This document shows positions 16,641 through 25,637 of a stretch of 64,000 nucleotides of DNA, one piece after another. Origin of the DNA: Polynucleobacter sp. AP-Melu-500A-A1 (lineage in GTDB: Bacteria; Pseudomonadota; Gammaproteobacteria; Burkholderiales; Burkholderiaceae); contig NZ_JACVOZ010000003.1 of assembly GCF_018882125.1 (NCBI RefSeq), positions 372,001 through 436,000 of the forward strand, in the 5' to 3' direction. Below the pieces are notes generated by a model that saw only the letters and a program-made list of their open reading frames with translations, was not told where the DNA came from and ran no database searches. The position numbers were made by a program, and so were the translations under genes. Position 1 is the first letter of the stretch. The number at the start of each line of letters is the position of its first letter.

Positions 16641-17723
16641 TTACAGTTTTTTAGAAAAACTGTACTGAGCAAAAGCCTCTTCTGCTAAACCAAACCATTG
16701 CGCTTCCATGTTTCTGAAAACTCGATAGTCCTCAAAGATTTTCTTAAATTGCGGATTCTTTGCAGCTTCTTCAGCATACGTCTCTTCGGATGCCTTGAAG
16801 CATGCATCAAGTACTGAAGAATTAAATTTACGTAAGACAGCCCCGTTTTGCACTAAGCGTTGTAGTGCTGGAGGATTCAGAGCATCGTACTTAGCACCCA
16901 TATCAGTATGGGCAAATAATGCAGCTGCCTCCCAAGCAGCCTGATATGAAGGCGGTAGAGCATCCCATTGCTTTTTATTTACCAAGAATGAAAGTGATGC
17001 GGCACCTTCCCAGAAGGCAGGGTAATAATAATTTTTAGCTACTTTTGCCAGGCCCAATTTTTCATCGTCATACGGTCCAACAAACTCTGCTGCGTCAATC
17101 GTGCCCTTTTCTAGAGCTGAGTAAATCTCGCCCGCAGGAAGCTGTTGAGGCACTACACCTAACTTAGTTAACACTTGTCCAGCAAAACCAGCAATACGAA
17201 ATTTAAGGCCCTTTAAATCCGCAGGAGATTTAATTTCTTTCCGAAACCATCCGCCCATTTGCGTACCGGTTTGACCACCTAAAAAATTCACAATGTTATA
17301 ACTTGCATACAACTCGCGCATTAACTTCATGCCATTACCTTGCAGCATCCAAGCTGTCTGTTGGCGTGCTGTCATCCCAAATGGAGCGGCTGTATCAAAA
17401 ATAAAAGCACTGTTTTTTCCAAGATAGTAATAACTGGCAGTGTGCCCACACTCCACTGTCCCATTTTGAACAGCATCTAATACTTGGAGAGCGGGAACTA
17501 CTTCTCCTGCAGCAAATACTTTGATGTTGAACTTTCCATCTGTTGCTTTGCGTAATGCATTGGCGAAGATTTCAGGCGTGCCATACAAAGTATCTAAGGA
17601 TTTGGGAAAGCTAGAAACCAGGCGCCAGTTCAGCGTTGGCAAACTTTGACCTATAGCTGGAGCCGCAAGAGTAGCAGCGCCAGCACCTAAAGTGGCTTTC
17701 TTTAAAAAGGAACGTCTTTGCAT
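16641..17723 (-). CDS. TRAP transporter periplasmic solute-binding protein (DctP family)
   Basis: A 360-residue periplasmic binding protein. The start at 17723 gives a twin-arginine signal, RRSFLKKATLGAGAA, ending near AIGQS. The conserved core includes the segments QQLPAGEIYSALEKGTIDAAE and EFVGPYDDEKLGL, typical of the DctP7/TakP-like group that often binds keto acids or lactate. Neither DctQ nor DctM membrane genes are nearby, so its partner permease is elsewhere. A longer ORF starting at 17768 would overlap pmbA and lacks the signal at its start, so I rejected it. Confidence 0.88.
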   Translation of the reverse strand: MQRRSFLKKATLGAGAATLAAPAIGQSLPTLNWRLVSSFPKSLDTLYGTPEIFANALRKATDGKFNIKVFAAGEVVPALQVLDAVQNGTVECGHTASYYYLGKNSAFIFDTAAPFGMTARQQTAWMLQGNGMKLMRELYASYNIVNFLGGQTGTQMGGWFRKEIKSPADLKGLKFRIAGFAGQVLTKLGVVPQQLPAGEIYSALEKGTIDAAEFVGPYDDEKLGLAKVAKNYYYPAFWEGAASLSFLVNKKQWDALPPSYQAAWEAAALFAHTDMGAKYDALNPPALQRLVQNGAVLRKFNSSVLDACFKASEETYAEEAAKNPQFKKIFEDYRVFRNMEAQWFGLAEEAFAQYSFSKKL

Positions 17724-17754
17724 TTTTACTCCTCTGCAGTCTTGAATGTCCGCC

Positions 17755-19101
17755 TTATTTTCCGCCAACCGTCATTGATCTAATCAAGATCGAGCCGGTT
17801 TCTTTGGTGCCCCGAATCAAGGTATCGCTTCCAATCATTTCAATATCTAAAAGCATGTCACGTAAATTACCCGCAATCGTGAGCTCTTCGACGGGATACT
17901 GTATTTCGCCATTCTCAACCCAGTAACCAAATGCTCCGCGTGAATAATCGCCCGTGACATAGTTCACGCCCTGACCCATTAATTCAGTGACCAGCAAACC
18001 AGTACCCATCTCTTTGAGCAAAGCAGGCAAGCCACCCTTAGGCGTTTTTTTACTCTGTAAAGTCAGATTGTGAGATCCGCCTGCATTTCCAGTGGTTTGC
18101 ATTCCCAATTTACGTGCAGAGTAGGTTGATAAAAAGTAACCCTCCAAAATACCCTTATTGACTACTGTCCGAGCAGAAGTTTTGACGCCCTCCTCGTCAA
18201 ACGGTGCGCTACCCGTCATCGACTTCAAGTGAGGGTCTTCAAAGAGACTGATGTGTTTTGGTAGCACTTGCTTGCCCAAGCTATCCAGTAAGAAGCTGGA
18301 ACGGCGATATAAAGCGCCACCTGAAACCGCCTGCACCAATCCGCCGAGCAAGCCAGCAGACAGAGGTGCTTCAAAAATGACAGGGCAACGACGCGTGGTG
18401 ATCGGCCTTGCTTTGAGGCGAGATAGGGCGCGCTCTGCAGCGTACTTACCAATCGCCGCAGGATCAGCCAACTCCTCAGGTATGCGTGAGCTGCTGTACC
18501 AGTCATCTCGTTGCATGCGGGCTTGCTTACCTTTTTCAGTCGCAATCGGTGCGCAAGAAATGTAATGTCTTGAAAAGGGATATCCGCCCATGAAGCCATG
18601 CGAAGTTCCCATCATGAAATGCGCATGATGTGCTGAGACAGAAGCGCCATCACTATTTTGAATTTGTTTACTCACTGAAAAAGCGCTGCCCTCAGCAATG
18701 CGAGCTATTTCTACCGCGTGCGCAGCGTCAATATTCCATGGATGAAATAAATCTAAATCCATGGGATTTTTTTCTAAGAGCTTGCGCTCTGCAGGACCAG
18801 CGCAATTATCTTCAGCTGTATGCTGGGCAATATGGTATGCAGCTTCCACAGTTGCCTTAAGAGATTCCTTTGAAAAATCACTTGTGCTGGCATTGCCGCG
18901 ACGGTGCCCCAAAAAAACCGTCACTCCAACCTGTTTATCGAGACTTTGCTCAATGGTCTCTACTTCGCCCTTGCGAACCGTCACCGAGAGCCCCTGACCC
19001 TCAGAAATCTCCGCTATTGCATCTGAGGCACCCCTTCTTTTGGCCTCTTTGAGCATGAAATCGACAATTTCTTGAAACTGGTTTGATGTATATGTAAACA
19101 T
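17755..19101 (-). CDS. pmbA: Metalloprotease PmbA (TldE family)
   Basis: A 448-residue protein of the TldD/PmbA family. It forms a heterodimer with TldD that degrades unfolded peptides and processes modified peptides. Recognisable features are the central GLLGGLVQAVSGGALYR, the TGNAGGSHNL block and GVNYVTGDYSRGAFGYW near the C-terminus. As in other PmbA chains, the HExxxH metal site that TldD carries is absent. tldD is not in this window. It is divergent from mogA with a 26-bp gap. Confidence 0.92.
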   Translation of the reverse strand: MFTYTSNQFQEIVDFMLKEAKRRGASDAIAEISEGQGLSVTVRKGEVETIEQSLDKQVGVTVFLGHRRGNASTSDFSKESLKATVEAAYHIAQHTAEDNCAGPAERKLLEKNPMDLDLFHPWNIDAAHAVEIARIAEGSAFSVSKQIQNSDGASVSAHHAHFMMGTSHGFMGGYPFSRHYISCAPIATEKGKQARMQRDDWYSSSRIPEELADPAAIGKYAAERALSRLKARPITTRRCPVIFEAPLSAGLLGGLVQAVSGGALYRRSSFLLDSLGKQVLPKHISLFEDPHLKSMTGSAPFDEEGVKTSARTVVNKGILEGYFLSTYSARKLGMQTTGNAGGSHNLTLQSKKTPKGGLPALLKEMGTGLLVTELMGQGVNYVTGDYSRGAFGYWVENGEIQYPVEELTIAGNLRDMLLDIEMIGSDTLIRGTKETGSILIRSMTVGGK

Positions 19102-19115
19102 GCCCTAATAATAGC

Positions 19116-19121
19116 TAGAAT
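19116..19121 (+). promoter_or_regulatory. Candidate -10 element close to the mogA start
   Basis: TAGAAT lies 7 bp before the mogA ATG in a 26-bp divergent gap. If used, transcription would start at or next to the ATG. No Shine-Dalgarno is visible between them. Confidence 0.3.
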
Positions 19122-19127
19122 AGAAAC

Positions 19128-19751
19128 ATGAAGCATACCGAAGCTTGGAAACGTAAGACCCCAAATGAAATCAAAATTGGCTTGATCTCAGTCTCTGATC
19201 GAGCCAGTAAGGGCGTTTATCAGGATGAAGGAATTCCAGCCCTACAGGGCTGGCTCATGAAGGCAATTAGCAACCCCAGCGTCTTCCATGAAAGGCTTAT
19301 TGCTGATGAGGCTGAAGTCGTCACTGAAACTATTGTGGAGCTAGTAGATGACCTGGGGTGCGATTTAGTCTTCACCACAGGCGGTACAGGCCCATCCCGC
19401 CGTGATGTGACCCCTGAAGCCACGCTTGATGCTGGCACTCGCAGAATGCCTGGATTTGGCGAGCAAATGCGCCAAATTAGTCTTCATTTTGTACCAACAG
19501 CAATATTATCTCGCCAAACCGCTGTTCTTCGTGAAATTGATGGTCATGCAGCCTTAGTGATTAATTTGCCAGGTCAACCTAAAGCCATTGCAGAAACCCT
19601 AGAAGGCCTCAAAGATGCAGAGGGAAAATCGCTCGTCCCAGGAATCTTTGCTGCTGTTCCCTACTGTATCGATTTAATCGGCGGCCCGTATATAGAAACT
19701 AACGAGGCAGTTATTAGAGCTTTTAGACCCAAAAGCGCCATCAAAAAATAA
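19128..19751 (+). CDS. mogA: Molybdopterin adenylyltransferase MogA
   Basis: A 207-residue enzyme that adenylates molybdopterin before MoeA inserts molybdenum. The motifs GLISVSDRASKGVYQD and FTTGGTGPSRRDVTPEA are diagnostic of MogA, and the later LPGQPKAIAETL is also conserved. It lies about 6.7 kb from moeA and is transcribed from its own position, not in the moaA operon. No Shine-Dalgarno is evident; the start is set by the usual family N-terminus. Confidence 0.94.
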   Translation: MKHTEAWKRKTPNEIKIGLISVSDRASKGVYQDEGIPALQGWLMKAISNPSVFHERLIADEAEVVTETIVELVDDLGCDLVFTTGGTGPSRRDVTPEATLDAGTRRMPGFGEQMRQISLHFVPTAILSRQTAVLREIDGHAALVINLPGQPKAIAETLEGLKDAEGKSLVPGIFAAVPYCIDLIGGPYIETNEAVIRAFRPKSAIKK

Positions 19752-19759
19752 ATTGAGTT

Positions 19760-20356
19760 TTATTCCGGTAGAGGAACAATAAATTTCTCGCGGTAATACT
19801 TTAGCTCTTCAATCGATTCTTCAATATCAGCCAAAGCTGTATGGGCCTGGTTCTTCGTAAAGCCCTTCACTAATTCTGGATGCCAACGTTTGCATAACTC
19901 TTTTAAAGTAGAGACATCGATATTTCGATAATGAAAGTATGCTTCTAACTTTGGCATGTACTTAGCCATGAAACGCCGATCTTGACCAATGGTGTTACCG
20001 CACATCGGCGCAATTCCCGCCTTAATATATTTCTTTAAAAAGGCAATGCATTCTGCCTCGACAGTAGCCTCGTCCTGGGTTGACGCCTTTACCTTATCAA
20101 TCAAACCCGAGCGCCCATGAGTACCTTTATTCCAAGCATCCATAGCATCCAAAAGGGCATCTTCTTGATGCACTACCCAAACAGGGGCAGTAGCAATGGT
20201 ATTGAGATGCGCGTCTGTAACAATGATGGCAATCTCCAAAATACGCTCAGTTTCAGGGTTTAAACCTGACATTTCCATATCTACCCAGATCAGGTGCTCA
20301 TTGGAAGGCGCCACCTTTGCTGATGGGGGGTGCGTCGTGTTAGTTTGTTCGCTCAT
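19760..20356 (-). CDS. orn: Oligoribonuclease
   Basis: A 198-residue DEDDh 3'-5' exonuclease that degrades two- to five-nucleotide RNAs and linearised cyclic-di-GMP (pGpG). The first acidic motif is [12 protein letters not shown], then ILEIAI. The last motif is [15 protein letters not shown], with the conserved His and Asp. The N-terminus is about 20 residues longer than in E. coli. It is convergent with mogA (8 bp) and divergent from an M48 protease, with 15 bp between the two start codons. Confidence 0.96.
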   Translation of the reverse strand: MSEQTNTTHPPSAKVAPSNEHLIWVDMEMSGLNPETERILEIAIIVTDAHLNTIATAPVWVVHQEDALLDAMDAWNKGTHGRSGLIDKVKASTQDEATVEAECIAFLKKYIKAGIAPMCGNTIGQDRRFMAKYMPKLEAYFHYRNIDVSTLKELCKRWHPELVKGFTKNQAHTALADIEESIEELKYYREKFIVPLPE

Positions 20357-20359
20357 ATC

Positions 20360-20365
20360 TATAAT
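20360..20365 (+). promoter_or_regulatory. Candidate -10 element at the M48 protease start
   Basis: A perfect TATAAT lies 6 bp before the protease ATG at 20372, inside the 15-bp gap from orn. Its predicted start site falls on or next to the ATG. The matching -35 position is weak. Confidence 0.35.
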
Positions 20366-20371
20366 GATCTC

Positions 20372-21622
20372 ATGACATTCACAATTGTTTTTCTAATCGC
20401 TTTTATCGCTAGCTTTGGCTTACGCCACTGGCTTTCCCAACGCCAAATTCGCTTTGTTGCGCGACATCGAGACAGCGTGCCAGCTGAATTTGCTGAAAAG
20501 GTAACTTTAGCGGAGCATCAAAAGGCTGCAGATTACACGATTGCCAAATTACGACTAGGCATTTTAGAAAATGGGGTTAGCGCTATTATTTTAATTGGCT
20601 TCACCTTATTGGGTGGCTTAGAAATTCTCAATATTGCGTTATTGCAATTATTGGGCGATGGTATCCCCCAGCAAATTGCTCTACTGGCTTCCATTGTCAT
20701 CATCTCCGGAATCATTGATATCCCCTTCTCTTGGTATAAACAATTCCATCTTGAAGAGCGCTTTGGCTTTAATCGGATGACTAAAAAATTATTCTTTAGC
20801 GATATGTTCAAGGGGATTGGCATTGGTGGGGCGATTGGCATTCCCTTGCTATGGATCATTCTCTCTTTAATGGCTAAAGCAGGAGATCTCTGGTGGCTTT
20901 GGGCATGGGGCGTTCTCACAGCATTTAGCTTGCTCATGCAATGGATTTTTCCAACCTTGATAGCGCCACTCTTTAATAAGTTTGTTGCGCTAGATGATGG
21001 TCCGCTCAAAACCCAAATTGAAGCCTTATTAAAGCGTTGTGATTTTGCAAGCCAAGGATTGTTTGTGATGGATGGCAGCAAACGTAGCGCCCATGGAAAT
21101 GCCTTTTTTGCTGGCATGGGTAAAGCAAAACGGATAGTCTTTTTTGACACTCTCATCGAAAAACTAAACCCTGGCGAAGTTGAAGCAGTGCTTGCACACG
21201 AATTAGGTCATTTCAAATGTAAGCATATTCGCAAGCGCTTGTTTGTTTCCTTTCTACTGAGCTTTGCCATGTTTGCATTACTAGGTTGGATCAGCACTAA
21301 AGTCTGGTTTTATACCGACCTTGGTGTCATGCCTAACCTCAATGGCTATAACGGTGGCTTAGCTTTGGCATTGTTCATGCTGGTCTCGCCCGTGTTTAGT
21401 TTTTTCTTGACACCGCTAGGGAGCTTGGCTTCACGTAAACATGAATATGAAGCTGATGGCTTCGCTGCAGAAAAATCTTCCGCAAAAGATTTAATCTCCG
21501 CCCTGGTTAAGCTATATCAAGATAATGCGTCGACCTTAACGCCCGATCCCATCTATACCGCATTTTATAGTTCGCATCCTCCCGCCCCATTGCGCATTGC
21601 CAATTTGCAACGATTTAAGTAA
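20372..21622 (+). CDS. M48 family membrane metallopeptidase (Ste24/CAAX-protease-like)
   Basis: A 416-residue multi-pass inner-membrane zinc protease. The zinc motif HELGH lies near residue 275 ([13 protein letters not shown]) and the third ligand Glu is in [10 protein letters not shown]. At least six hydrophobic segments are visible. This architecture matches the bacterial Ste24-type group that is common in Betaproteobacteria and is larger than HtpX. A role in membrane-protein quality control is likely but not proven. I used Met 20372; a 14-residue extension would run into orn. It is followed 4 bp later by rsgA. Confidence 0.88.
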   Translation: MTFTIVFLIAFIASFGLRHWLSQRQIRFVARHRDSVPAEFAEKVTLAEHQKAADYTIAKLRLGILENGVSAIILIGFTLLGGLEILNIALLQLLGDGIPQQIALLASIVIISGIIDIPFSWYKQFHLEERFGFNRMTKKLFFSDMFKGIGIGGAIGIPLLWIILSLMAKAGDLWWLWAWGVLTAFSLLMQWIFPTLIAPLFNKFVALDDGPLKTQIEALLKRCDFASQGLFVMDGSKRSAHGNAFFAGMGKAKRIVFFDTLIEKLNPGEVEAVLAHELGHFKCKHIRKRLFVSFLLSFAMFALLGWISTKVWFYTDLGVMPNLNGYNGGLALALFMLVSPVFSFFLTPLGSLASRKHEYEADGFAAEKSSAKDLISALVKLYQDNASTLTPDPIYTAFYSSHPPAPLRIANLQRFK

Positions 21623-21626
21623 GCCA

Positions 21627-22640
21627 ATGGAACGGTTTCTTGCGCTACTGACAGCTTCCTATGGAAGGCATTATTTAGCGCAGCGGATTACAAAAGATGA
21701 TCTAGGCAATCAAGTATTAGGGGAAGAGCTGATTCAGGTAAGTACCCCAGCCAAGCAACATGTAGGCGCAGTGGGTGATAAGCTCATGCTTGAAAGCACC
21801 TCAGTAGATCAGGCGCGTATTTTAGAAATTGAACCAAGAGAAAATTTACTCTATCGCTCTGATGCCTTTAAAAGTAAACTGATTGCTTCCAATGTTGATC
21901 AAATTCTGGTTGTTCTCGCAACCCAGCCCGCCTTCTCGCCCGATCTATTGGGCAGAGCCGTGGTTGCTGCTGAAACCAATCAAATTGGTCTGCATATCTT
22001 GCTCAATAAAAGCGATCTCAAGGTTAACTTAGCGCATGCTCGAAAAATCATTGAGCCCTATGTGCACATGGGCTATCCAGTCAGTGAAGTCTCTGCTAAA
22101 TTTGACTCCGCATCTATAGATGCACTCCGCCCTGCTCTACAAGGTAAGGTCTCGGTTTTTGTTGGTCAATCGGGCATGGGTAAATCTAGCTTACTCAATG
22201 CCTGGGTACCGAATGCTGCAGCGCTGACACAAGAATATTCAGTCCGACTGGATACGGGTAAACACACCACCACTGCCTGCCGCTATTTTGAGTTACCAGA
22301 ATCGTGGGGCAGAGATGCCGATGGTAAATTGGGTGCGCTGATTGATTCACCGGGATTTCAAGAATTTGGTTTGGCCCATATGTCAGTCAGCGAGCTACAA
22401 CATGCCTTTAGAGAATTTCAAGACCTCTTAGGTAAATGCCGTTTTTATAATTGCGCTCATCAGGCTGAGCCAGACTGTGCAGTGCGCGAAGCAGTCGAAA
22501 GAAACGAAATAGCGCCAGAAAGACTAGCGCTATTTAGACAACTGCGTTCGGATTCAAAAACTGCGGATACGCAATTGCAAGGAATTACCCAAGCCAAACA
22601 GCGATGGTCAGCATTAGCAACAAAGCCATCCAAGCGATAA
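21627..22640 (+). CDS. rsgA: Ribosome small-subunit biogenesis GTPase RsgA
   Basis: A 337-residue circularly permuted GTPase that checks late 30S assembly. The nucleotide motifs occur in permuted order: LNKSD (G4), then GQSGMGKSSLLN (G1), then DSPGFQEFG (G3). The C-terminal zinc knuckle is CRFYNCAHQAEPDC. An OB-fold forms the N-terminus. The start at 21627 follows the protease stop by four bases; an earlier in-frame start would overlap that gene. Its last 56 bases overlap antisense the end of the CobD/CbiB-like gene. Confidence 0.95.
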   Translation: MERFLALLTASYGRHYLAQRITKDDLGNQVLGEELIQVSTPAKQHVGAVGDKLMLESTSVDQARILEIEPRENLLYRSDAFKSKLIASNVDQILVVLATQPAFSPDLLGRAVVAAETNQIGLHILLNKSDLKVNLAHARKIIEPYVHMGYPVSEVSAKFDSASIDALRPALQGKVSVFVGQSGMGKSSLLNAWVPNAAALTQEYSVRLDTGKHTTTACRYFELPESWGRDADGKLGALIDSPGFQEFGLAHMSVSELQHAFREFQDLLGKCRFYNCAHQAEPDCAVREAVERNEIAPERLALFRQLRSDSKTADTQLQGITQAKQRWSALATKPSKR

Positions 22641-23544
22641 CTAGGCGCCATACCAAGCCCACTGCTGAACGCATCGTCCGCTCGGTAGGCTCCATACCTA
22701 CTTCGTAGACTAAAGGCTCACCTGCTTCTGCCATCCGCAAGGCCTCATCACTATCCGGCTCACTTAAAGGCTCACCTAAACGTACGCCAAGTGCACCACT
22801 ACCGGATGCCAAGATCACGCTGGATAAAGAGTCTGGCCACTTCTGAGTAAGGTAGCGCCAGCCATAGGCGGCGCCTTCGAAGTTACCAACAATCGCAAAG
22901 CCCATCGCCGTGATGCGGGCCGGAATCCAATCGAGTACATAGAAGAAATGGCGTGCCGCTTCGCTCAAGTTAAAGTCTCCACGCTCCGACCAGCGCTGCG
23001 CAGCAATATCCGCTAAGCGATAAAGAACAACGCCCGCAGGACCCATTGGCATTAAGAACCAGAAGAGTACGCCAAAGACATGGCGATGAGATCCAATGAT
23101 TGCCCGCTCTAAGGCTAATGAAATTACCTCTGTCTCAGTTAATTGAGAAGTATCTAACTCTGGACCATACCACTCCCCTAGCGCAGCACGTGCCGCAGGT
23201 AAGTCATGACTTTCGATAGCTTCATGAACCAAAGTAAATGAATGGCTGAACTGACGAAACCCAAAGAAGAGATATGCAATGATGATGTTCCAGATGAAAC
23301 CTAAGATTGGGTAGGTCACCATGCAAACAACATAGATTACAAATACCAAAAAGGTGGGGAGAATGAATGCTACTAAACAAGCCATGCGAGCACCCACTGG
23401 GCTTGCCCCTGCATCCGTCTTGCCACCGAATTCACCAGCAACCCAATCTAACCAGCGAGCACTCACACGAGCAATCCAATGGCTAGAGGTTACTGGGCGA
23501 TATTGCTCAGCAATGAGGGCGAAGAGGATGGAAAAGAAAGTCAT
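22585..23544 (-). CDS. CobD/CbiB-family membrane protein
   Basis: A 319-residue membrane protein with hydrophobic segments near residues 55-80, 85-100, 160-180 and at the C-terminal end. It resembles the divergent CobD/CbiB-like proteins of Betaproteobacteria. The AIESHDLPAARAALGEW segment recalls the CbiB cytoplasmic loop. No other cobalamin genes are nearby, so a cobinamide-phosphate synthase role is doubtful. An AmpE-like envelope function is equally possible. Its start overlaps the NUDIX stop by four bases (ATGA), so the two are coupled. Confidence 0.7.
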   Translation of the reverse strand: MTFFSILFALIAEQYRPVTSSHWIARVSARWLDWVAGEFGGKTDAGASPVGARMACLVAFILPTFLVFVIYVVCMVTYPILGFIWNIIIAYLFFGFRQFSHSFTLVHEAIESHDLPAARAALGEWYGPELDTSQLTETEVISLALERAIIGSHRHVFGVLFWFLMPMGPAGVVLYRLADIAAQRWSERGDFNLSEAARHFFYVLDWIPARITAMGFAIVGNFEGAAYGWRYLTQKWPDSLSSVILASGSGALGVRLGEPLSEPDSDEALRMAEAGEPLVYEVGMEPTERTMRSAVGLVWRLVIAWMALLLMLTIAVWLG

Positions 23545-24278
23545 ACTTTTAATAGATGATAAAGGTTACGTAACATTCCGGCAGTAGCGCCCCAGATAAA
23601 GCGATTCTCGTAAGGCATGGCATAAAAACGGCGACTGCCCTGCTCGCTTTGCCACATTCTTACTTGATGGTTTGCTGGATCCATCAAAAACTCCAGAGGT
23701 ACCTCAAAGACATCTGCCACTTCAAACTCGTCTAGTACGTATTCTGCCTGAGCTTGGACTAATCCAACCACCGGCGTCACGCTATATCCAGAAACCGTAA
23801 GGTATTGAGGCATATGTCCAATAATCTCAACTCGATTTCGATCCAAACCAATTTCTTCTTCACTCTCACGTAAAGCAGTGTCATTGGGACCACTATCACC
23901 AGGATCCATTCTGCCTCCTGGAAAACTAATCTGACCAGCATGGTCGCGCAAATGATTTGTTCTTTGGGTTAATAAAACCGATAAACCCTCTTCCCTCTGC
24001 AATAAGGGGACCAATACTGCTGCTTGCGTTACCTTTCCTGCAGCTTGACGCTTGGCAATAATATTAGAAGCAATTACCTGACGATTCTCATCAGTAATCT
24101 CTGGCTGCCAAATCGGAGGATCCCGAAAGCGTCCTCTCAACGCATTTGCCTGTAAGGAAAATAACGATACTTTTGCCTGATCATCACAAACCGCATAAAT
24201 GGGTACTGCTCGAGCATCAAAACCAGGCGGTGCTGCGACATTTATCGCATCTTCTTCAGGCTTTGGGATCTTGGTCAT
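23541..24278 (-). CDS. NUDIX hydrolase, coenzyme A diphosphatase type
   Basis: A 245-residue NUDIX protein. The CoA-specific signature precedes the NUDIX box: LLTQRTNHLRDHAGQISF, then PGG. The box itself is GGRMDPGDSGPNDTALRESE followed by EEIGL. This combination marks the UPF0035 group, such as E. coli NudL, that splits coenzyme A or its derivatives into phosphopantetheine and 3',5'-ADP. The substrate is inferred from the motif. An extended N-terminus of about 80 residues precedes the domain. It follows rplS after a terminator. Confidence 0.87.
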   Translation of the reverse strand: MTKIPKPEEDAINVAAPPGFDARAVPIYAVCDDQAKVSLFSLQANALRGRFRDPPIWQPEITDENRQVIASNIIAKRQAAGKVTQAAVLVPLLQREEGLSVLLTQRTNHLRDHAGQISFPGGRMDPGDSGPNDTALRESEEEIGLDRNRVEIIGHMPQYLTVSGYSVTPVVGLVQAQAEYVLDEFEVADVFEVPLEFLMDPANHQVRMWQSEQGSRRFYAMPYENRFIWGATAGMLRNLYHLLKV

Positions 24279-24297
24279 AGATATATTCTAAGGTAAC

Positions 24298-24322
24298 AAA
24301 AAAGGCGACCTAGGCCGCCTTT
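24298..24322 (-). terminator. Intrinsic terminator after rplS
   Basis: On the minus strand an AAAGGCG / CGCCTTT stem with an inner CCTAGG pairing is followed by six T. It closes the S16/RimM/TrmD/L19 operon. Confidence 0.82.
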
Positions 24323-24343
24323 ATTTGTCTGCAGCGAAGCAAA

Positions 24344-24739
24344 TTATTCAGCAGCTGGAGCCGCTACTGCTTTGGTGCGCGCTTGTAACTTCTCTTTGAT
24401 ACGTGCTGACTTACCAGAACGATCACGCAAGTAGTACAACTTAGCACGACGTACGTCACCACGACGCTTTACTTCAACGCTAGCGATCAATGGTGAATAG
24501 GTTTGGAAAGTCCGCTCAACGCCTTCACCAGAAGAAATCTTACGCACGATAAAGCTGGAATTGAGTCCGCGATTACGCTTAGCAATCACAACGCCTTCAA
24601 AGGCCTGAGCACGCTTACGCGTACCTTCAACAACGTTCACACTAACAACCACTGTATCGCCAGGAGCAAAGCTTGGCAAAGTTTTGTTAGCAGTTAAGCG
24701 AGCAATTTCTTCTTGCTCAATTTTTTCTATCAAATTCAT
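24344..24739 (-). CDS. rplS: 50S ribosomal protein L19
   Basis: A 131-residue protein located at the 30S-50S interface. Motifs are [32 protein letters not shown] and [20 protein letters not shown], all standard. The C-terminal Ala/Pro tail is a little longer than in E. coli. It is the last gene of rpsP-rimM-trmD-rplS, 136 bp after trmD. That gap may hold its own regulatory signal, but I see no clear structure in it. Confidence 0.97.
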   Translation of the reverse strand: MNLIEKIEQEEIARLTANKTLPSFAPGDTVVVSVNVVEGTRKRAQAFEGVVIAKRNRGLNSSFIVRKISSGEGVERTFQTYSPLIASVEVKRRGDVRRAKLYYLRDRSGKSARIKEKLQARTKAVAAPAAE

Positions 24740-24875
24740 TTTTAATCCTTAAACATCTTGTTAGCGTTTAATCCCGTGATCTTCATCAACGGACCTAACA
24801 GAGGATGCAGTTAAAACCATTTCACTAAACCAAAAACTAAACCTTTAAATCACCACTGAGTATTACTAACAGTAT

Positions 24876-25622
24876 TTACAGTGTGCGAAGAAATTGTTCA
24901 TCTTCTCGGGTTAGCAACCCATTGACTCTTGCCGATTCAATTAAGTCCGGCCTTAGCCTTAACGTCAGCTCTAGAGACTTCTGCCGACGCCAATCTGCTA
25001 TTTTAGCGTGATGTCCACTTAAAAGCACGTCTGGGACAGATAAATTTTCATATATTTCAGGGCGAGTGTAGTGTGGATGGTCTAAAAGACCATTCATAAA
25101 GCTATCTTGGGCAGCTGATTCGCCATCCCCCAGGGCTCCTGGAATCAGGCGAATAACGGCATCCATCATGGCCATAGCGGGTATTTCACCGCCAGAAAGC
25201 ACAAAATCCCCGATAGAAAGCTGAATATCGACACTTCGATCCACAAATCGTTGGTCAATAGCCTCATAACGACCACAGATGAAGCTCAAATTACCGTAAC
25301 TGAGGATGTCTGTCGCAATCTTTTGAGAAAAACGCTCACCTTGGGGCGCCAAGAGGCAAATTGGACCACTTTTGATATTTGCCGCTAGATGAGCCGCTTT
25401 AATACCAGCAACAATGTCTTCCAAGGGCTTGACCATCATGACCATGCCTGGACCCCCACCATAAGCGCGATCATCCACCGTCTTACGTGGATCTGAACAA
25501 AAATCCCGTGGATTCCATAAATGAATACTCGCTAAGGATTGTTCGCAAGCGCGTCCAGTAATGCCCCACTGCGTGAGTGCAGAGAACATCTCTGGAAATA
25601 AGGTCACGACATCAAAGCGCAT
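24876..25622 (-). CDS. trmD: tRNA (guanine-37-N1)-methyltransferase TrmD
   Basis: A 248-residue SPOUT (trefoil-knot) enzyme that methylates G37 next to the anticodon and prevents frameshifting. The N-terminus MRFDVVTLFPEMF, the loop AYGGGPGMVMM, the knot segment ICGRYEAIDQRF and SIGDFVLSGGEIPAM are all intact. It lies 15 bp after rimM in the standard operon order. Confidence 0.97.
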   Translation of the reverse strand: MRFDVVTLFPEMFSALTQWGITGRACEQSLASIHLWNPRDFCSDPRKTVDDRAYGGGPGMVMMVKPLEDIVAGIKAAHLAANIKSGPICLLAPQGERFSQKIATDILSYGNLSFICGRYEAIDQRFVDRSVDIQLSIGDFVLSGGEIPAMAMMDAVIRLIPGALGDGESAAQDSFMNGLLDHPHYTRPEIYENLSVPDVLLSGHHAKIADWRRQKSLELTLRLRPDLIESARVNGLLTREDEQFLRTL

Positions 25623-25637
25623 ATTTTATTTTCTGGT

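Noticed and set aside
17724-17768. Upstream start for the TRAP binding protein
   Set aside because: It would place 15 residues before the Tat signal and overlap pmbA; the signal peptide fixes the start at 17723.
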